Shown here one piece after another: positions 37,200 to 46,202 of a stretch of DNA of 64,000 nucleotides; position 1 is the first letter of the stretch; each line of letters begins with the position of its first letter. The DNA lies in assembly GCF_013114595.1 (NCBI RefSeq), contig NZ_VTXE01000008.1:82920-146919 (forward strand). The letters run 5' to 3'. Origin of the DNA: Vibrio sp. 99-8-1. Its GTDB lineage: Bacteria > Pseudomonadota > Gammaproteobacteria > Enterobacterales > Vibrionaceae. The notes below the pieces were generated by a model, which was not told the DNA's origin, searched no databases, and saw nothing but the letters and a program-made list of their open reading frames with translations. The position numbers were made by a program, and so were the translations under genes.

Positions 37200-38105
37200 T
37201 TATGGATTTAACGAGTCAAAACGTGCTTTAAGCTTGTCAACAAATAGGCGCGCACCAAAGCTGAGATCTCTGTTTGGATAAACAGCATAAATTGAACCCT
37301 CAGCCGGAAATCTTACTTCCGAGAAGAGCTGTATCAACTCGCCGCTCGCCAGCTCCCGGCTCAAGTTATGATCTGCTACCATGGTGTAATACATCCCTGC
37401 TTTAGAACTTTGTACCAGAGACTCAGGAGAACTGGATTTATAGGCAGGGTTCATATTAACCACTCGAATTTTATCTTCAGCATCGTAGTAACGAATTTTA
37501 TCTCTGATGACCCCAAGCCTGGCATAACAAGCAGCAGGCAACGTGCTAAGTTGTGAGATATTTTCAGGCATTCCGTAATGGTTGATAAACTCGGGGCTTG
37601 CCACTAATACTAGCTTGGAAGAGCGGAGCTTCTGACCAATCAGTGAACTGTCTTGTGGTTCCCAGATGCGAACGGCCATATCAAAGTCTTCTTTTACAAT
37701 ATCAACCCGCCTGTCATCGAAATCAACTTCAAAATGAACTTCGGGGTATTCTGACTGAATCGCTTTGATCGTCGGTAAGACATAGTCGTGACTGAGATGT
37801 GATGCGCAGGTAAGACGTACGAGTCCACTGGCTGTTGTACTGTAATTTTGCGCAAAACTATTCATTTTTTGCTCTAGGTCTTTTAGCACCAGTGCCTGCT
37901 GATAGATTTGCTCGCCAGCTTCAGTTAACGATAACGCGCGCGTAGTACGTTTGAGCAACACTACACCAAGCTTTTCTTCTAAGCTTTTTATGTTTCTTGA
38001 TAATAGTGATGGCAGCATATCCCTGTGCTTTGCTGCCTCTGCAAAGCTTTCATACCTAACCACATCAACAAATGCCATCAATTGCTTATTTAACTCTATC
38101 GCCAT
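37200..38105 (-). CDS. LysR-family transcriptional regulator
   Basis: The 301-aa protein has the N-terminal winged HTH (about 1-65, SFAEAAKHRDMLPSLLSRNI then LEEKLGVVLLKRTTRALSLTEAG) and a LysR substrate-binding domain. It is encoded directly upstream of the OYE gene and near NTF2-like genes. An operator-type dyad lies 37 bp before its start, and similar dyads precede its neighbours, so it probably controls them and itself in response to an electrophile or aromatic compound (inference). Confidence 0.9.
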   Translation of the reverse strand: MAIELNKQLMAFVDVVRYESFAEAAKHRDMLPSLLSRNIKSLEEKLGVVLLKRTTRALSLTEAGEQIYQQALVLKDLEQKMNSFAQNYSTTASGLVRLTCASHLSHDYVLPTIKAIQSEYPEVHFEVDFDDRRVDIVKEDFDMAVRIWEPQDSSLIGQKLRSSKLVLVASPEFINHYGMPENISQLSTLPAACYARLGVIRDKIRYYDAEDKIRVVNMNPAYKSSSPESLVQSSKAGMYYTMVADHNLSRELASGELIQLFSEVRFPAEGSIYAVYPNRDLSFGARLFVDKLKARFDSLNP

Positions 38106-38141
38106 TACTTCATTCCACTAAGCATCAAATAAAATGCATTG

Positions 38142-38157
38142 TGCACCAAAAAGTACA
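38142..38157. promoter_or_regulatory. Operator copy 2 (lysR promoter)
   Basis: TGCACCAAAAAGTACA, an imperfect dyad of the pattern TGYACY-AAAA-AGTRCA. It is 37-52 bp upstream of the lysR start on the opposite strand side. Confidence 0.5.
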
Positions 38158-38247
38158 TAAAGGAAGTTTTTTTCATGCTACTTATCTTCAGTATTCCCAG
38201 CGTTACATTTATCCGCAACAAAACAAGCCGACAATAAAGGAGCGACT

Positions 38248-38427
38248 ACGAAAACTATTTTGTTCGCTGATGCAACCGACAACATCGCGAAACTCGCTAT
38301 TAAAAACTTGGAGAATGCAAAGGTAACCATCTGCGTAAGTATCCGAGAAGCCGAGTTGAAGATTGGTCGTAAACTATACACTGAGCAAGCTAATGTCGAG
38401 GTTACTGAGCTGCTAATTGTGCACTAA
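38248..38427 (+). pseudogene. Decayed NmrA/SDR-like Rossmann gene
   Basis: AAGGAG is followed at normal spacing by ACG where ATG would be expected, then a 59-residue frame beginning KTILFADATDNIAKLAIKNL that has the shape of an NmrA-type N-terminus (ILVTGATGNIGK in the family), followed by a beta strand, VTICVSIREAELKIG and an ANVEV strand before TAA 38425-38427. The Gly motif is lost (GATGN to DATDN), the start codon is lost, and the remainder of a normal 280-aa protein is missing. Decay is therefore well supported, though the family call is by eye. Confidence 0.6.
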
Positions 38428-38435
38428 AAAGTGCA
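38420..38435. promoter_or_regulatory. Operator copy 3
   Basis: TGCACT-AAAA-AGTGCA is a perfect dyad, overlapping the pseudogene's stop codon and 188 bp before the NTF2-like gene. With copies at 37161 and 38142 it suggests a small regulon. Confidence 0.5.
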
Positions 38436-38495
38436 TATACAATTTACTTTTTAGCTATTTTTGTTGGTAAATCTAGGCCATATCATTGAGGGAAG

Positions 38496-38509
38496 TTGAT
38501 AAAGATCAC
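38496..38509 (+). promoter_or_regulatory. FNR-like site
   Basis: TTGAT-AAAG-ATCAC matches the FNR box TTGAT-N4-ATCAA at 9 of 10 positions, 114 bp before the NTF2-like gene. The same bases are also a weak CRP match. Confidence 0.35.
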
Positions 38510-38622
38510 ACTTTGCATAATTAGCAACAAACTCTTTATCACAGCCGTAGGCGCGCTGTATGAGGTAGATATCCTCAAACAAGGCCGGAACTAATTCATT
38601 ACACATAAACAGGAATGGACAC

Positions 38623-39024
38623 ATGAGCTCAACAACACTCGGTCAAGAATTTCTTACAAAATATGCGGAAGGGCTAAAGAAAGCCGACTCACAAGCAATG
38701 GCAGAACTTTTCCATTACGGACTGGCTTACATTGTAAATAATGAAGCGCGTGATGGTTCAGAAGGGCTTTGCAAACCAGAAACATGGGACTTTATCTTTA
38801 GTAAGATTGAATTTATCGACGCTGCTGCCAGTCATGTAATTGAAGTACATCCAGGGCATATCTTCTATCATGAGTATTTGAAAGTACGCAGCAAAACCAG
38901 TGGTGAAGTTAAGGAAGGTCACTTTGGTGATCAGGCAGTAATCAACCATGAAGGTAAAATGTTGATGGTAAACCGTGTGGCCGATAGTGCTTATTTTGAG
39001 TGGTTTGGTAAAGCTTTGGCTTAA
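38623..39024 (+). CDS. NTF2-like (SnoaL-type) small protein
   Basis: The 133-aa soluble protein begins with a helix (LGQEFLTKYAEGLKKADSQAMAELFH) followed by a cone-shaped beta pattern typical of the NTF2/SnoaL fold, including EGHFGDQAVINHEGKMLMVN. Such proteins are small-molecule isomerases, hydrolases or binders. AGGAA is 7 nt from the ATG. It lies beside the operator-linked OYE/LysR group; substrate unknown. Confidence 0.7.
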   Translation: MSSTTLGQEFLTKYAEGLKKADSQAMAELFHYGLAYIVNNEARDGSEGLCKPETWDFIFSKIEFIDAAASHVIEVHPGHIFYHEYLKVRSKTSGEVKEGHFGDQAVINHEGKMLMVNRVADSAYFEWFGKALA

Positions 39025-39171
39025 CTGCTCCCCTGAATCGAAGAACTGCTTGTTCCTTACGCCGATACAGTGGCTATGTTGATTGAATCGACAGAACCAA
39101 ATTGAGAAATAAGTGTTCTCGCGAATCAGTAGCGAGAACACTTAGCAATGTATTAGCGAATCATATCGCTA

Positions 39172-40044
39172 TTAAAAGCCAAACTTCCCATTGCTGTTTT
39201 TCCATTCCGAAGCGGCTGGAATCGTTTCAATGGTGTCCCAATGTTCAACGATCATGCCGTTTTCTAAACGGAACAAGTCATAGAACGAAACATGTTTATT
39301 AAGAAACTCACCTTCGCTTATAGACAGAACAAAATTTCCTTCACCTAAAATTTTATGGTTCTTGTGATAAACCATCGGCATTCCTTGCTCTGCAAGCGCC
39401 GTGAGTGCAGCACCTAAACCACTTAAACCGTCCGCAACACCCGGGTTATGTTGAAGATAATCCTCGTCTTCTGGGCCAATAAATTTGCCTATTTGTGGTA
39501 AATCACCATTAATGAGAATAGTTTGAACAAAATCACTCACTATCGCTTTATTCTGTTCCGTTTTATCTAAGTCAGTAATGTCTGTCACTCCATCAAACTG
39601 AGTACGACCACTGGCGTTAGGCGGAGCTATCTCTTGTAAATTGTCCCAATGCTCTACTATTTTTCCATCTTCAAAACGAAACACATCAAAACCTGCTTTC
39701 GGTCCAAAGAAATTATATTCTGTATGCACTACCGCAAAGTCACCATCTTGGAAGGCTCGCACTACTTTAGCTCTTGCGCTCCCCTCTGGCAGCATCTGCA
39801 TAACTTCACCAAAGCCAGCTAAGCCGTCAGCAACCGCCAGATTGTGTTGGATATACTTTTCAGGGTTGATAAAACCAATCGGCTCTTTCGCGCCGGTTTC
39901 AATACTGGCAATCACAGCGACAGCTTTATCTTTATTAGACAAGAGCTGGCTGTCTGTTCCCGCGGTAGAGCACGCAGCAACAGAAAGAATACCTGCCGCC
40001 ATAACAGATTGGTTAACGATTTTTGTTAGGGATGATTTGTTCAT
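39172..40044 (-). CDS. Lipoprotein with two tandem SnoaL-like domains
   Basis: The 290-aa protein starts with a signal peptide and lipobox (SVAAC, lipidated Cys near residue 25). Two homologous NTF2/SnoaL-like units follow, each with YIQHN/YLQHN, VADGLAGFG/VADGLSGLG, DVFRFEDGKIVEHWDN/DLFRLENGMIVEHWDT signatures, showing an internal duplication. AAGGA at 5 nt fixes ATG 40044; the frame to 40086 lacks a site. The function is probably binding or turning over a small molecule in the periplasm. It follows an AraC gene on the same strand. Confidence 0.82.
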   Translation of the reverse strand: MNKSSLTKIVNQSVMAAGILSVAACSTAGTDSQLLSNKDKAVAVIASIETGAKEPIGFINPEKYIQHNLAVADGLAGFGEVMQMLPEGSARAKVVRAFQDGDFAVVHTEYNFFGPKAGFDVFRFEDGKIVEHWDNLQEIAPPNASGRTQFDGVTDITDLDKTEQNKAIVSDFVQTILINGDLPQIGKFIGPEDEDYLQHNPGVADGLSGLGAALTALAEQGMPMVYHKNHKILGEGNFVLSISEGEFLNKHVSFYDLFRLENGMIVEHWDTIETIPAASEWKNSNGKFGF

Positions 40045-40142
40045 AATATTGTCCTTCTGATTTGTTGCGGACAATATTACTGACATTAATGAAATGAATG
40101 CAGAGTGGAATTATGCATAAAAATGGTGAATATCGAACCTAA

Positions 40143-41018
40143 CTATAACTCAGGCTGAAGGTACCTCTTCTGAAACTGGCTTGGAGTGTAACCAGACAGA
40201 TTCTTAAAATACTTAACAAAATTACTGGCGTCTTCAAAGCCAAAGTCATAGGCCATCTGCTGAGTGGTAATATTACTCACAACCAACATTCGTTTAATTT
40301 CAGTAATCGTGTAGGCGTCAATAAGCTGCTTGGCGGTTAAATGTGTCGCCAGCTTACACACCTGATTCAATGTTTTATACGTCGTGTTGATCTGATTTGC
40401 GTACCAATTTGCGTCTCTAACCTGATAAAAATGCTGAAAAAGCAGCTCAATAAAATCGGCAAACTTTTTGCTCTGGGAAGCAGATAACTTATCGTGACGC
40501 ATATCAGGACGCAATCGATGCAGCATCAAAGACAAAGAAGAAAAAAGATACATCACTATCAACGGATCCGATTGTGCATGAGCCAGCTCCGTCATGATTT
40601 CCTTAATAATGGCATCGCAACGCTGAATGTGTGTACTATCCAATTGAATCAAAGGGGTGTGGTATCGATTTAAATGGGTCGGCGTATAGTTAGGCAAACG
40701 CATATTAGCATGCACTTGGTCTAAAAATGCCTGAGTAAAGAGCAACACCTTACCTTTTGGCTTAGAAGAAAAATCAAAGGCATGGACTTGTTCACGTTGA
40801 ACAAACAAAAAGGAGCCGGCAGAAAATGCATGCTCTTCAAAATCCACCATATGAACGCCATCACCCTGTTCAATATAGATGAAGTTGAAGAAACTCACCC
40901 GGTGAGGTTTTTCCGGCGAGAGCGCTAACTGCCGCTGATAGAGCGTCTGCAACTCAATCACTTCAAACTCTGCTGACTCTGTTTTGTTGTGATTAAATCC
41001 AACTTGTGGAATGTGCAT
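40143..41018 (-). CDS. AraC-family transcriptional regulator
   Basis: The 291-aa protein has a cupin-like sensor (FIYIEQGDGVHMVDFEEHAF) and a C-terminal HTH pair ending FGFEDASNFVKYFKNLSGYTPSQF. It lies 98 bp upstream of the SnoaL lipoprotein on the same strand; regulation of it is likely but not shown. Confidence 0.88.
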   Translation of the reverse strand: MHIPQVGFNHNKTESAEFEVIELQTLYQRQLALSPEKPHRVSFFNFIYIEQGDGVHMVDFEEHAFSAGSFLFVQREQVHAFDFSSKPKGKVLLFTQAFLDQVHANMRLPNYTPTHLNRYHTPLIQLDSTHIQRCDAIIKEIMTELAHAQSDPLIVMYLFSSLSLMLHRLRPDMRHDKLSASQSKKFADFIELLFQHFYQVRDANWYANQINTTYKTLNQVCKLATHLTAKQLIDAYTITEIKRMLVVSNITTQQMAYDFGFEDASNFVKYFKNLSGYTPSQFQKRYLQPEL

Positions 41019-41128
41019 CTAGCGCTCCAATAACCCTTATTTGTTGGCTTATTCTATCTTATTACCACCGCAAAATTTAGTTTGTACCGTTAATTTGTCT
41101 CAATAACTTTATCCTTGTCGCTCAGCCA

Positions 41129-41848
41129 CTAGTTCGCTTGATGTTTAAAATATCCCGCAACGGTTTGAATAGGTTTAAACCCATCTTCTTTAGTTAGCCA
41201 TACCGCGACAGCATCGGTATTGTCGGGAATATTCGCGAGAGAGAACTGCCAATTATTTTCAGCAGTCAGTTGATATTTTTGCAGTACTACAAAATCGTGC
41301 TCTAGCTGTTTACCGTGATTTTCACCCGCTCTCACTGAGGTTTTTTCGTCCAGTGCAAGCAGTGTCAAATGGGCGATAAAGCGCCCTTCTGTTTGATAAT
41401 TGATCTCAAATTGGTTACCAGACTGGGTTAATACCAGCTTTCCTGCTTTGTTTACCTGCTGCGTAGGTAATGCGCGACGAGAAAAGTAACCTTGCCACTC
41501 TTTACCATCAACAAAGAAGCCAGGCGTATAAACAGATTTCGCTGCACCATAGCTTTGGTAAATACGTTGACGCTGGCTAAAAGAGGGGTGTGAATAAACA
41601 TCTTTCCAGCCCAAATAGTTCCAATAGTCCACATGAAAAGCTAACGGAATCACTTCCGTCCAGAGGTTTTCACTACGTTGAAATTGACTAAGATACTTAT
41701 CCGCAGGAGGACAACTCGAGCAACCTTCTGATGTGAAAAGTTCTATGAGCTGCGCGGGTTTGCCATCATGCTGCCATACTTGGCTAGCATTCGCGCTTAT
41801 CGCCACAAAGCCCAGTAGTGATAACAAAGCTAATGTCACCTTATTCAT
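41129..41848 (-). CDS. DUF1223 exported thioredoxin-like protein
   Basis: The 239-aa protein has a signal peptide (ending ISANA) and then VELFTSEGCSSCPP-like IELFTSEGCSSCPPADKYL, the DUF1223 signature with a CSSC motif on a thioredoxin-type fold, FHVDYWNYLGWKD and TPGFFVDGKEW. Periplasmic redox activity is plausible from the CxxC but not demonstrated for this family. Monocistronic. Confidence 0.88.
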   Translation of the reverse strand: MNKVTLALLSLLGFVAISANASQVWQHDGKPAQLIELFTSEGCSSCPPADKYLSQFQRSENLWTEVIPLAFHVDYWNYLGWKDVYSHPSFSQRQRIYQSYGAAKSVYTPGFFVDGKEWQGYFSRRALPTQQVNKAGKLVLTQSGNQFEINYQTEGRFIAHLTLLALDEKTSVRAGENHGKQLEHDFVVLQKYQLTAENNWQFSLANIPDNTDAVAVWLTKEDGFKPIQTVAGYFKHQAN

Positions 41849-41948
41849 ATTTCAAAACCTATCTATTGACAATAGATAACTAGACCTTCAATTTAGGCGA
41901 TAAATTTCAATTTCTGCTTTTAAATTATACAAGTGACTCAACTCCTTT

Positions 41949-42860
41949 ATGAACTTGATCAATAGCCCTGTAACACAACATCAATTTGACCAGCACGACT
42001 TTTATCTTAAAAGAGATGATCTATTACATGCGCAGTTTTCAGGAAATAAAGCACGTAAGTTTATGTCTCTACTAGAGAATGACTACCCAAATATTGACTG
42101 TTTAGTGGGCTATGGTTCCGTACAAGCCAATTCACTCTATTCATTGGCTGCACTCTGCCACCTTAAGAAGTGGACCTTACATTTTTATGTTGATCATATT
42201 GCCAGCTACGTAAAACAGTCACCGAGAGGAAACTACCGAGGCGCACTCGAACTGGGGGCGGAAATCATCGATTTATCACAGCAAGATGACCGTAAACAAC
42301 GACATGCCAGCGACTATATTCGCGACACATATGCCCATCAAAGTAACGCAATGATTATTCCAGAAGGAGGGCGCAGCCCAATAGCAGAACATGGCGTAGC
42401 ACAACTAGCCAAAGAGATAAAACAGTGGAAGGTTCAACAGCAGGTTGACAATCTCGTGGTGGCTCTTCCATCTGGCACAGGCACTACCGCATTCTACTTA
42501 CAAAAACATCTCAGCAAAGAGAATATAGAGGTGCTTACTTGCGCCTGTGTTGGAAACCGAGCATACCTAACTGAACAATTTGCCATGTTGGAACAATCAT
42601 CTAATTTGCCCACCATTTTAGCTGCTGAGCAGAAACACCAGTTTGGTCGATTAGATTTAGACGACTATCAGCTATGGCAGTCTCTCCATCAACAAACCGG
42701 CATAGAGTTTGATCTTCTGTATGATCCCTTTATGTGGCGCTGCCTTAAACCGTGGATGACAGCCAATAAGGATAAAACCCTAATGTATATTCATCAGGGT
42801 GGATTATTGGGGAATGAAAGTATGCTAGGTCGATATCAACGGATGCTAAGATCCCGTTGA
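41949..42860 (+). CDS. PLP-dependent ACC deaminase/D-cysteine desulfhydrase-family enzyme
   Basis: The 303-aa protein is a fold-type II PLP enzyme. LKRDDLLHAQFSGNKARKF holds the PLP-binding Lys in GNKARK, with GYGSVQANSLYSLAALC and PEGGRSPIAEHGVAQLA (pyridoxal-phosphate binding), and VVALPSGTGTTAFYL. It most likely desulfurates D-cysteine to pyruvate, sulfide and ammonia, or deaminates a related amino acid; the sequence alone does not decide. Confidence 0.83.
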   Translation: MNLINSPVTQHQFDQHDFYLKRDDLLHAQFSGNKARKFMSLLENDYPNIDCLVGYGSVQANSLYSLAALCHLKKWTLHFYVDHIASYVKQSPRGNYRGALELGAEIIDLSQQDDRKQRHASDYIRDTYAHQSNAMIIPEGGRSPIAEHGVAQLAKEIKQWKVQQQVDNLVVALPSGTGTTAFYLQKHLSKENIEVLTCACVGNRAYLTEQFAMLEQSSNLPTILAAEQKHQFGRLDLDDYQLWQSLHQQTGIEFDLLYDPFMWRCLKPWMTANKDKTLMYIHQGGLLGNESMLGRYQRMLRSR

Positions 42861-42959
42861 GCTTTTCAATATCCGTCACGGAATAAGCATGTATCAAAAA
42901 TAGAATGGTTCTAAAAACAAATGGTCCTAAAAACAAAATGCTTCTAAAAGCCGTTGCCT

Positions 42960-43619
42960 TTACTGATCCTCGTCTTCAAACACGACATTGTAGTTTTCGG
43001 TATAAGTACAGATTGGCAGGCGGCTACAGGTAAAGAAACGACGACCTTTAAACTCCCCCTTACTTGCCACTTTAATCACCATTGGACTGCCGCACTTTTT
43101 ACAAAAACGCACTTCTTTATCCGGTTCAATCAGGTCAATATGTGACGCCAATAAGCGGCGTAGTCGTCCAACTTGATAACTATGTTTAATGCTCGCTCCA
43201 ATTAATGGAATATTGGCAGAGTTACAAACATGCATTAACAGTTTTTGTCGCTCTATCTTGCCTTTATCAAGCTCTTTTCCATTATCAAACTCAATAATGA
43301 CTCTCACTTCTAAAGAACGTGGATCGCACACCAGATAGTCAAAGTAACTCTTAGCTATTTTGCTGCTAGCGATAAAGCGCTTCTTCTTATTACTACTGTC
43401 TGGTGCAACAACATGAGTCATGTTCACTTTTGCCAACACAATACCATGCTCGCCAACAGCGGTTATCAGTGCATTATAAAACGCCATTTCTTGGGAGTTT
43501 AATAACGCATTCTTGCTCTTATATGCACAATCTTTATAACTTTCGTTTTTAGTCAGTTTTTTTTGTACCAACAAAAAGAACACCACTAATAACACAACAA
43601 GAATAAAAATATTTTCCAT
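42960..43619 (-). CDS. DUF2726 protein with C-terminal topoisomerase-type zinc finger
   Basis: The 219-aa protein has an N-terminal membrane anchor (FILVVLLVVFFLLV), a DUF2726 nuclease-like domain (about 40-150: AFYNALITAVG, YLVCDPRSLEVRVIIEFDNG, where Asp and Glu are in the restriction-like order) and a C4 zinc ribbon (CKKCGSPM...CSRLPICTY) like the end of topoisomerase I. A nucleic-acid role is suggested; the substrate is unknown. Confidence 0.8.
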   Translation of the reverse strand: MENIFILVVLLVVFFLLVQKKLTKNESYKDCAYKSKNALLNSQEMAFYNALITAVGEHGIVLAKVNMTHVVAPDSSNKKKRFIASSKIAKSYFDYLVCDPRSLEVRVIIEFDNGKELDKGKIERQKLLMHVCNSANIPLIGASIKHSYQVGRLRRLLASHIDLIEPDKEVRFCKKCGSPMVIKVASKGEFKGRRFFTCSRLPICTYTENYNVVFEDEDQ

Positions 43620-43718
43620 TTGCTCTCAAGCTTCTACCTATAGACAACTCGTTAATTAATAAACTAAGTTGCCGAAAGATGCTATCGCTATTTGCGATAA
43701 TGAGAGATAAGCATCTAT

Positions 43719-44630
43719 CTAACGGCACTCTTTACTGTGAGCAGCCCGAAGTTCCCTATAAAAATTAAGCGGTGCCACCGAAAGCTCATCTTCTTGCTTG
43801 GCAATAGTGAGGTGAAAATCCGCCAGATAATCCAGTTTCGGCGCGTCTAGGGCCACTAACCGCTTTTGGTTCAACCATGTCTCTGCATAATGCGTCGGTA
43901 AATAACCGATAAATTGTCCAGACAATATTAATTGCGCTGTCGCTTCCATATTGATGCAACTGGCCATATGCATGACATCGTCTTTATGACTTAAGGGGGT
44001 AACTTTGTGTGCCAATCCTCTTTCTACCACGGCATAAGGAGCGATGTCTTTGCGTGAGGTGATCTCACCTAAAGCCAGTATGTCATGGTCAGGTGTGCAG
44101 TAAAGTCGCTGCTTTTCTGAAAAGAGAAAATGGTAATTTAAGCACGAACGCATAATTTCAGAAGAGGTAATGCCAATATCCACTTTGCCAGAGATCAACT
44201 GCTCTTCAATTTGCTGAGAGTCCATAATATCGGTATCAAAACTCACATTAGGGTATTTTTTGCAGAACTTCTGTATCGCATGATAGACATTACATTCTGG
44301 GTTAGTGGCAATATTATCGGTCATCGCTAATCGCACATGCCCCAGTGTGACAGAACGAATATCATCAATCACATGTTCAAATTTCTCTATATCAACAAAC
44401 AGCGCTTTACAGGCTTCATACACCTTATAGCCGTCATTGGTCAGCTTAAATCCACCTCTACCACGCTGACAAAGCTTCATATTTAATCTTTGCTCTAAAT
44501 CGTGCATTTTTTGGCTTATCGAAGACTGGTGCATATTAAGTTTAGACTGAGCAGCAGAAAAGCCGCCTGACTCAACAATTTGGGCGAATATTTTAAGTAG
44601 CTTTAAATCAAAATTAGACGCTTTGTACAT
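43719..44630 (-). CDS. LysR-family transcriptional regulator
   Basis: The 303-aa protein has the N-terminal HTH (GGFSAAQSKLNMHQSSISQK, then LEQRLNMKLCQRGRGGFKLTNDG) and a LysR effector domain. It lies downstream of yfcC and the ornithine-racemase-like gene on the same strand, separated by a hairpin (44650-44675), and is the obvious candidate regulator of that pair. Confidence 0.9.
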   Translation of the reverse strand: MYKASNFDLKLLKIFAQIVESGGFSAAQSKLNMHQSSISQKMHDLEQRLNMKLCQRGRGGFKLTNDGYKVYEACKALFVDIEKFEHVIDDIRSVTLGHVRLAMTDNIATNPECNVYHAIQKFCKKYPNVSFDTDIMDSQQIEEQLISGKVDIGITSSEIMRSCLNYHFLFSEKQRLYCTPDHDILALGEITSRKDIAPYAVVERGLAHKVTPLSHKDDVMHMASCINMEATAQLILSGQFIGYLPTHYAETWLNQKRLVALDAPKLDYLADFHLTIAKQEDELSVAPLNFYRELRAAHSKECR

Positions 44631-44640
44631 AGTTTACCTT

Positions 44641-44675
44641 CAAGAAAAGCGCTCAATACCAACGCATATTGAGCG
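44641..44675 (-). terminator. Hairpin after yfcC
   Basis: CGCTCAATA and its exact complement flank an 8-nt loop; on the minus strand it is followed by CTTTTCTTG. It lies between yfcC and lysR, probably limiting read-through into lysR. Confidence 0.6.
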
Positions 44676-44734
44676 GTTAACAACACATTTCAGAGAAATA
44701 GCCAAATAAAGAAGCTTTAAAAATACATATTATT

Positions 44735-46147
44735 TTACATGCTAGCACTAATAGAGAGCATTATAGTGTTTAGCACGATAAAGAATAAAACCAACGGCAT
44801 AATGAATCGCAACCAAGCTCCGTATGGCACGCGACCAATAGCCAAACAGCCCATCAATACACCATAGGTCGGTGTGACAAAGAGTACTGTACCAATACCA
44901 AACATATACGCGGAGACAACGAGCTCTCGGCCTGTATTAGCAAAATCACTAAGAGGAGCAAGAATAGGCATGGTCATGACCGCCAGTCCAGATGTTGAAG
45001 AGACAATAAATGACAGCATCATTTCTATCCAATACACCGTATTGACGAACACAATGGAGCTTTTACCGACTACCAGCTCTTCACAGTAATGCAAAATAGT
45101 GTCAGTAATACTCCCCGCTTCCATAACCACAACGATGCCACGAGCGACACCTATAATAAGGGCAACGCCAATAAGATCGGCTGCTCCCGCGATGAATGAG
45201 TTAATGAGTTCGTCTTCTTTCAATTTACCAACAATGCCACACACGATCGCCATGGTAATAAAAAGTGTGCTCATCTCCGCCATCCACCAGCCTAGTGTCG
45301 AAACACCATAAACCATGACAATAAATGTGGCGGCAAAGAGAATGAGCACAAACTGTTGTGGCCGAGTTAAGGCCGGTATTTCTTGATCCGCACTTTGATT
45401 ACCAAGAAAGTGCTTCTTATTAGAATCCGATAGTTCATAAATCAACGACAAAGAAGGCGTTTTCTTAATCTTGTGCGCATAGCGCATCACATAACCACAG
45501 CCCGCAACAAACGCCACCACCAGCACAACAATGCGCGTGGTCATTCCTTCAATGAAATCGATATCAGCAGCATTTGACGCGATAACTGTTCCAAAAGGGT
45601 TAATGGTGGAGCCCAATGTTCCTATTCCTGAGCCGACAAAAATCACCGCTACCGCCACTAAAGGATCGAACCCTGCCGCCACAAATACCGGAATAAGCAG
45701 CCCATAAAACGCCAATGTTTCTTCAGCCATACCATAGGAGGTTCCACCTAAGCAAAACAGCAGCATCAAGATAGGGATCATCCATATTTCACGCCCCTTT
45801 AAACGCACCATCACTCGAGCAATACCGGTTTCAATCGCTCCTGTTTTGGTTACTACAGCAAGAAACCCGCCGACCATAAGAACAAAAAGGCTAACATCAA
45901 TCGCCCCTACTTCATAAGTAGACGGATTATAGAAGCCCGAAATTGGCGCCATTAAAGTGTCAAAAAATCCTTGTGGTGTCGCTTCTACGATTTTATAAGA
46001 TCCCGGGATAGGAACCTCTCGCCCCAACTGAGTATTTTCAACACGGTCATATTTTCCAGCAGGTAGAATAAAAGTTAATATAGAAAATAAGGCAATTAGT
46101 ATAAATAATATTGTAAAGGTATTGGGTATTTTTTTAATTTTAAACAT
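44735..46147 (-). CDS. YfcC-family transporter (AbgT/ArcD-like amino acid or dicarboxylate carrier)
   Basis: The 470-aa protein has about 12-13 membrane segments. The start MFKIKKIPNTFTILFILIAL, the LPAGKYDR that follows, GGTSYGMAEETLAFYGLLIP and GSTINPFGTVIASNAA are YfcC/DUF1504-type features. Members act as arginine/ornithine-type antiporters or putative C4 carriers. GGAA is at 6 nt from this ATG; MEI start at 46159 is an alternative. It is 55 bp downstream of an ornithine-racemase-like gene, so a basic amino acid is the likely cargo. Confidence 0.8.
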   Translation of the reverse strand: MFKIKKIPNTFTILFILIALFSILTFILPAGKYDRVENTQLGREVPIPGSYKIVEATPQGFFDTLMAPISGFYNPSTYEVGAIDVSLFVLMVGGFLAVVTKTGAIETGIARVMVRLKGREIWMIPILMLLFCLGGTSYGMAEETLAFYGLLIPVFVAAGFDPLVAVAVIFVGSGIGTLGSTINPFGTVIASNAADIDFIEGMTTRIVVLVVAFVAGCGYVMRYAHKIKKTPSLSLIYELSDSNKKHFLGNQSADQEIPALTRPQQFVLILFAATFIVMVYGVSTLGWWMAEMSTLFITMAIVCGIVGKLKEDELINSFIAGAADLIGVALIIGVARGIVVVMEAGSITDTILHYCEELVVGKSSIVFVNTVYWIEMMLSFIVSSTSGLAVMTMPILAPLSDFANTGRELVVSAYMFGIGTVLFVTPTYGVLMGCLAIGRVPYGAWLRFIMPLVLFFIVLNTIMLSISASM

Positions 46148-46202
46148 ATCTATTTCCATTTCACACTTAATAATAGTAATTAATTTTTAATATATTAATT
46201 AC

